Assembly: GCA_017883405.1 (NCBI GenBank)
Contig: JADGNO010000143.1
Location: forward strand, 1-36,957
Direction: 5' to 3'
DNA length: 36,957 nt
DNA from: Occallatibacter sp.
Lineage (GTDB): Bacteria; Acidobacteriota; Terriglobia; Terriglobales; Acidobacteriaceae
Position numbers and translations under genes: made by a program
Shown: one piece after another, positions 34,999 through 36,957 of the stretch
Layout of the letters: each line of letters starts with the position of its first letter
Position numbering within the stretch: position 1 is the stretch's first letter
The notes under the pieces: model-generated
The model's database searches: none
What the model saw: the letters and a program-made list of their open reading frames with translations, nothing else
What the model was told of the DNA's origin: nothing

Positions 34999-36957
34999 AT
35001 GCAAAAGCGACTCTTGCTGATTGCGGCTTGTTGGCTTGCTGTGGGCTTTGCATTGCGGGCCACTGGACAAGCTGCGCCTATACCCGCACATGCGAGCAAA
35101 AACCAAGACGCGCATGAATGCGAGTGTGGAGCGCATCCGCCGGGTCCGCCGCGGGACCGCACCGTAAAACCCTACGCAAACGAGCCTGATGATCTGCGCC
35201 CTTATTCCAAATTTGCCACGCCCTACGATTTGAACTACATATCTCCTAACATTTATCTGGGAGCAGGAAGAGATTTGCCGGAGCCGAAGAATCTGACTGA
35301 AGTGCGCATTGGCTTTTTCGGTCCAATTGAGCACAATCCCGATTCGTTGTTCGGACTTCGCATGTTGCATGGCGCGCAGTTGGCGCTGGAAGAAGCGAAT
35401 GCGCGAGGTGGTTATGGCGGCAAGCCGTTCCGCCTGATGCTGCACAACGACTACGACAACTGGCAGGCGAACGCGGTCTACGGCGATGATCGACCGACCG
35501 ATCCGCAGATATGGGGCTCTTCGTCCGATGAAGCCGTGAAGATGATCTACGACGATGAGGATTGGGCGATCTTTGGTTCCATCAGCTCAGAGTCAACGCA
35601 CATTATTCTTCGCGTTGCGCTCAAGGCAGAGATTCCGATCGTCAATTCCGCTTCGACCGATCCGACGATTCCTGAAACATATATTCCCTGGTACTTTACC
35701 GATTTGCAGGATGATCGCGTTCAAAGCTACGTGGTCGCACGCCGCATTTTTACTGATCTTGGCCTGAAGCGTGTTGCCCTTTTACGCGTGAACAACCGTT
35801 ACGGTCGCTTCGGCGTTGCAAAATTCCGTGATGCATCGCGGCGCCTTGGGCATCCGGTGGTGATTGAACAAAAATATTTGCCGGGCGATCAGGACTTTGC
35901 GCGCCAGTTGCAGGTCATTCAGGATTCGCGCGCGGACGCGGTGGTTCTCTGGGCGGACGAGATTCCTGCAGCCCGGATCTTGAAGCAGATGCGCGCGCTC
36001 GGCATGAAGCAGCGCGTGTTTGGTTCCTACCGCACGCTGGGGCCCGAGTTTCTTGGCGAAGCCGGCGCTGCTGCCGAAGGATTCGAAGCAGTGTTTCCGT
36101 ACGACCCTTCGCGCAAGGATCCTCTCTGGCTCGATTTCAATCGCCGGTTCGAAGATCGTTTCCATGAGAAGCCGGAGCAGTTTGCTTCGCTCGCGTACGA
36201 CGCGATGAATGCGCTGCTTGACTCTATCTGCAAAGCCGGTTTGAACCGCGCGCGCATTCACGACGCTTTGGCGGATATTGAAGAGTACGACGGCGTGACG
36301 GGACACATGATCATGGATCCGAACCAGAAGAATGTGGCGCCGACGTACCTTGCTACGGTGCACAACGGTGAGATCACGTACCGTCCGGCTTCGTTCGATA
36401 AAAAACCTGCTGCGGTGGCAAAGCCTTACGCGAGCATTGACGAGGAGCCGGTCGTTTTTGCCGGGCCACGTTCGGCAAGTTTACAAGCCGGTCCGGTGCG
36501 CGTTGTACTTTTTGGTCCACATGCAGCGTCGATTGCGCAGTCAGCTGAAATTGTGGCTGAATTCGGCGAACGTTCAGGGGCAAAGAAACAGTGGATTGTG
36601 CTGCCTGTCGACAGCGAACAGAACTGGGGAGCCGCATCGACGCAGTTGGTCCACGCGCTGATGGACGATCATGCAGTTGCGGTAGTGGCGCTCGATCGCA
36701 ACTCAAGCCATCTTGCCGAACAGCTTGCGCTCAAGGCTTTTGTTCCGGTGCTGGCATTGAGCGACGACAAGACACTTACTTCGGTGAACGTGCCGTGGAT
36801 CTTCCGGCTTCCGCAGGGGACCGGGACCGCGTCGGCATTGCACATCTTGAAAGAGGCTGTTGCCAAAGTTGGCGCCGATCCAGAGAAGGTGCGCGACCTG
36901 CTGGCATCGGGCAGGAGCCTTTCAGGAACGGCGTTTCTTTCCACGGGTGAGTTAGCC
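34999..36957 (+). CDS. Periplasmic binding-protein-fold protein with two PBP-like segments (3' end outside window)
   Basis: 653 codons are open from ATG 34999 (AAGGAG eight bases before) to the right edge, so the C-terminus is missing. The signal peptide is MQKRLLLIAACWLAVGFALR. A short Cys/His cluster follows (HECECGAHPPGPP, Cys41, Cys43, His46). Residues about 100-455 form a type I periplasmic binding domain of LivJ type (VRIGFFGPIE, GLRMLHGAQLALEEANARGG, IFGSISSESTHIILRVAL, KRVALLRVNNRYGRFG). From about 495 a second, similar part begins (VRVVLFGPHAAS, VVALDRNSSHLAEQLALKAF). This looks like an internal duplication. No permease or ATPase gene is in the window. It closes the visible part of the cluster and might sense or deliver a small molecule. 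Confidence 0.85.
   Translation, partial: MQKRLLLIAACWLAVGFALRATGQAAPIPAHASKNQDAHECECGAHPPGPPRDRTVKPYANEPDDLRPYSKFATPYDLNYISPNIYLGAGRDLPEPKNLTEVRIGFFGPIEHNPDSLFGLRMLHGAQLALEEANARGGYGGKPFRLMLHNDYDNWQANAVYGDDRPTDPQIWGSSSDEAVKMIYDDEDWAIFGSISSESTHIILRVALKAEIPIVNSASTDPTIPETYIPWYFTDLQDDRVQSYVVARRIFTDLGLKRVALLRVNNRYGRFGVAKFRDASRRLGHPVVIEQKYLPGDQDFARQLQVIQDSRADAVVLWADEIPAARILKQMRALGMKQRVFGSYRTLGPEFLGEAGAAAEGFEAVFPYDPSRKDPLWLDFNRRFEDRFHEKPEQFASLAYDAMNALLDSICKAGLNRARIHDALADIEEYDGVTGHMIMDPNQKNVAPTYLATVHNGEITYRPASFDKKPAAVAKPYASIDEEPVVFAGPRSASLQAGPVRVVLFGPHAASIAQSAEIVAEFGERSGAKKQWIVLPVDSEQNWGAASTQLVHALMDDHAVAVVALDRNSSHLAEQLALKAFVPVLALSDDKTLTSVNVPWIFRLPQGTGTASALHILKEAVAKVGADPEKVRDLLASGRSLSGTAFLSTGELA

Noticed and set aside
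34999..36957. Complete branched-chain amino acid ABC importer
   Set aside because: Only a binding-protein-like chain is present; no permease or ATPase lies in the window.

Overview
The window looks like a chromosomal segment of an Acidobacteriota genome (Terriglobia/Acidobacteriaceae-like). This is inferred from gene content: a very large carboxypeptidase-regulatory-domain TonB receptor, several FG-GAP/UnbV (CRTAC1-type) exported proteins, a Y_Y_Y propeller histidine kinase, an ECF sigma/DUF4252 operon and short interspersed palindromes of the kind common in that phylum. There are no rRNA, tRNA, CRISPR, transposase or phage genes. Coding density is high; the one visibly different stretch is about 16.5-17.4 kb.

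Layout. (a) 1-1.7 kb, minus strand: ECF sigma factor, a small membrane protein in the anti-sigma position, a DUF4252 lipoprotein-like exported protein, and the start of a further exported protein that runs off the left edge. (b) 1.9-5.1 kb: an exported YCF48/BNR-type propeller, then on the minus strand an exported double-VOC protein and a KdgF-like cupin + KduD pair for uronate breakdown. KduD appears to start at CTG. (c) 5.3-9.5 kb, plus strand: a Tat-exported DUF5060/DUF4038 (apiosidase-like) glycoside hydrolase, divergent from kduD. It is followed by a sugar nucleotidyltransferase interrupted by a TAG codon 27 codons before its natural stop, overlapped by a NahK-like sugar-1-kinase. (d) 9.7-13.9 kb: propeller histidine kinase, NarL-type regulator and a small exported protein, all overlapping. 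(e) 14.0-16.5 kb: a CRTAC1 protein with an apparently leaderless promoter, and a thioredoxin-fold protein. (f) 16.5-17.4 kb: lower-GC DNA with doubtful small membrane ORFs, ending in a very strong hairpin terminator. (g) 17.4-20.8 kb, minus: the TonB-dependent receptor.

(h) 21.15 kb to the right edge, all plus strand and mostly overlapping by 4 bases: a five-haem c554-like cytochrome with TPRs, a monohaem cytochrome c, a TPR-FG-GAP-UnbV giant with an unrecognised C-terminal module, a DAHP synthase, a haem-bearing propeller, a CRTAC1 protein, a YVTN-propeller/di-haem peroxidase-like protein, a kinase-less propeller, a RidA/chorismatase-like protein without the RidA arginine, and a double periplasmic-binding protein cut by the right edge. 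This looks like one export-dominated redox system with two cytoplasmic aromatic-pathway-type enzymes inside it. I do not recognise it as a described pathway and it is the main candidate for something new. A near-identical inverted-repeat motif occurs before the CRTAC1 gene at 14.0 kb, before the cytochrome at 21.15 kb and before the DAHP synthase at 27.4 kb, which suggests a shared regulator.

All functional calls come from reading the sequence and remembered family features; no database search was run.
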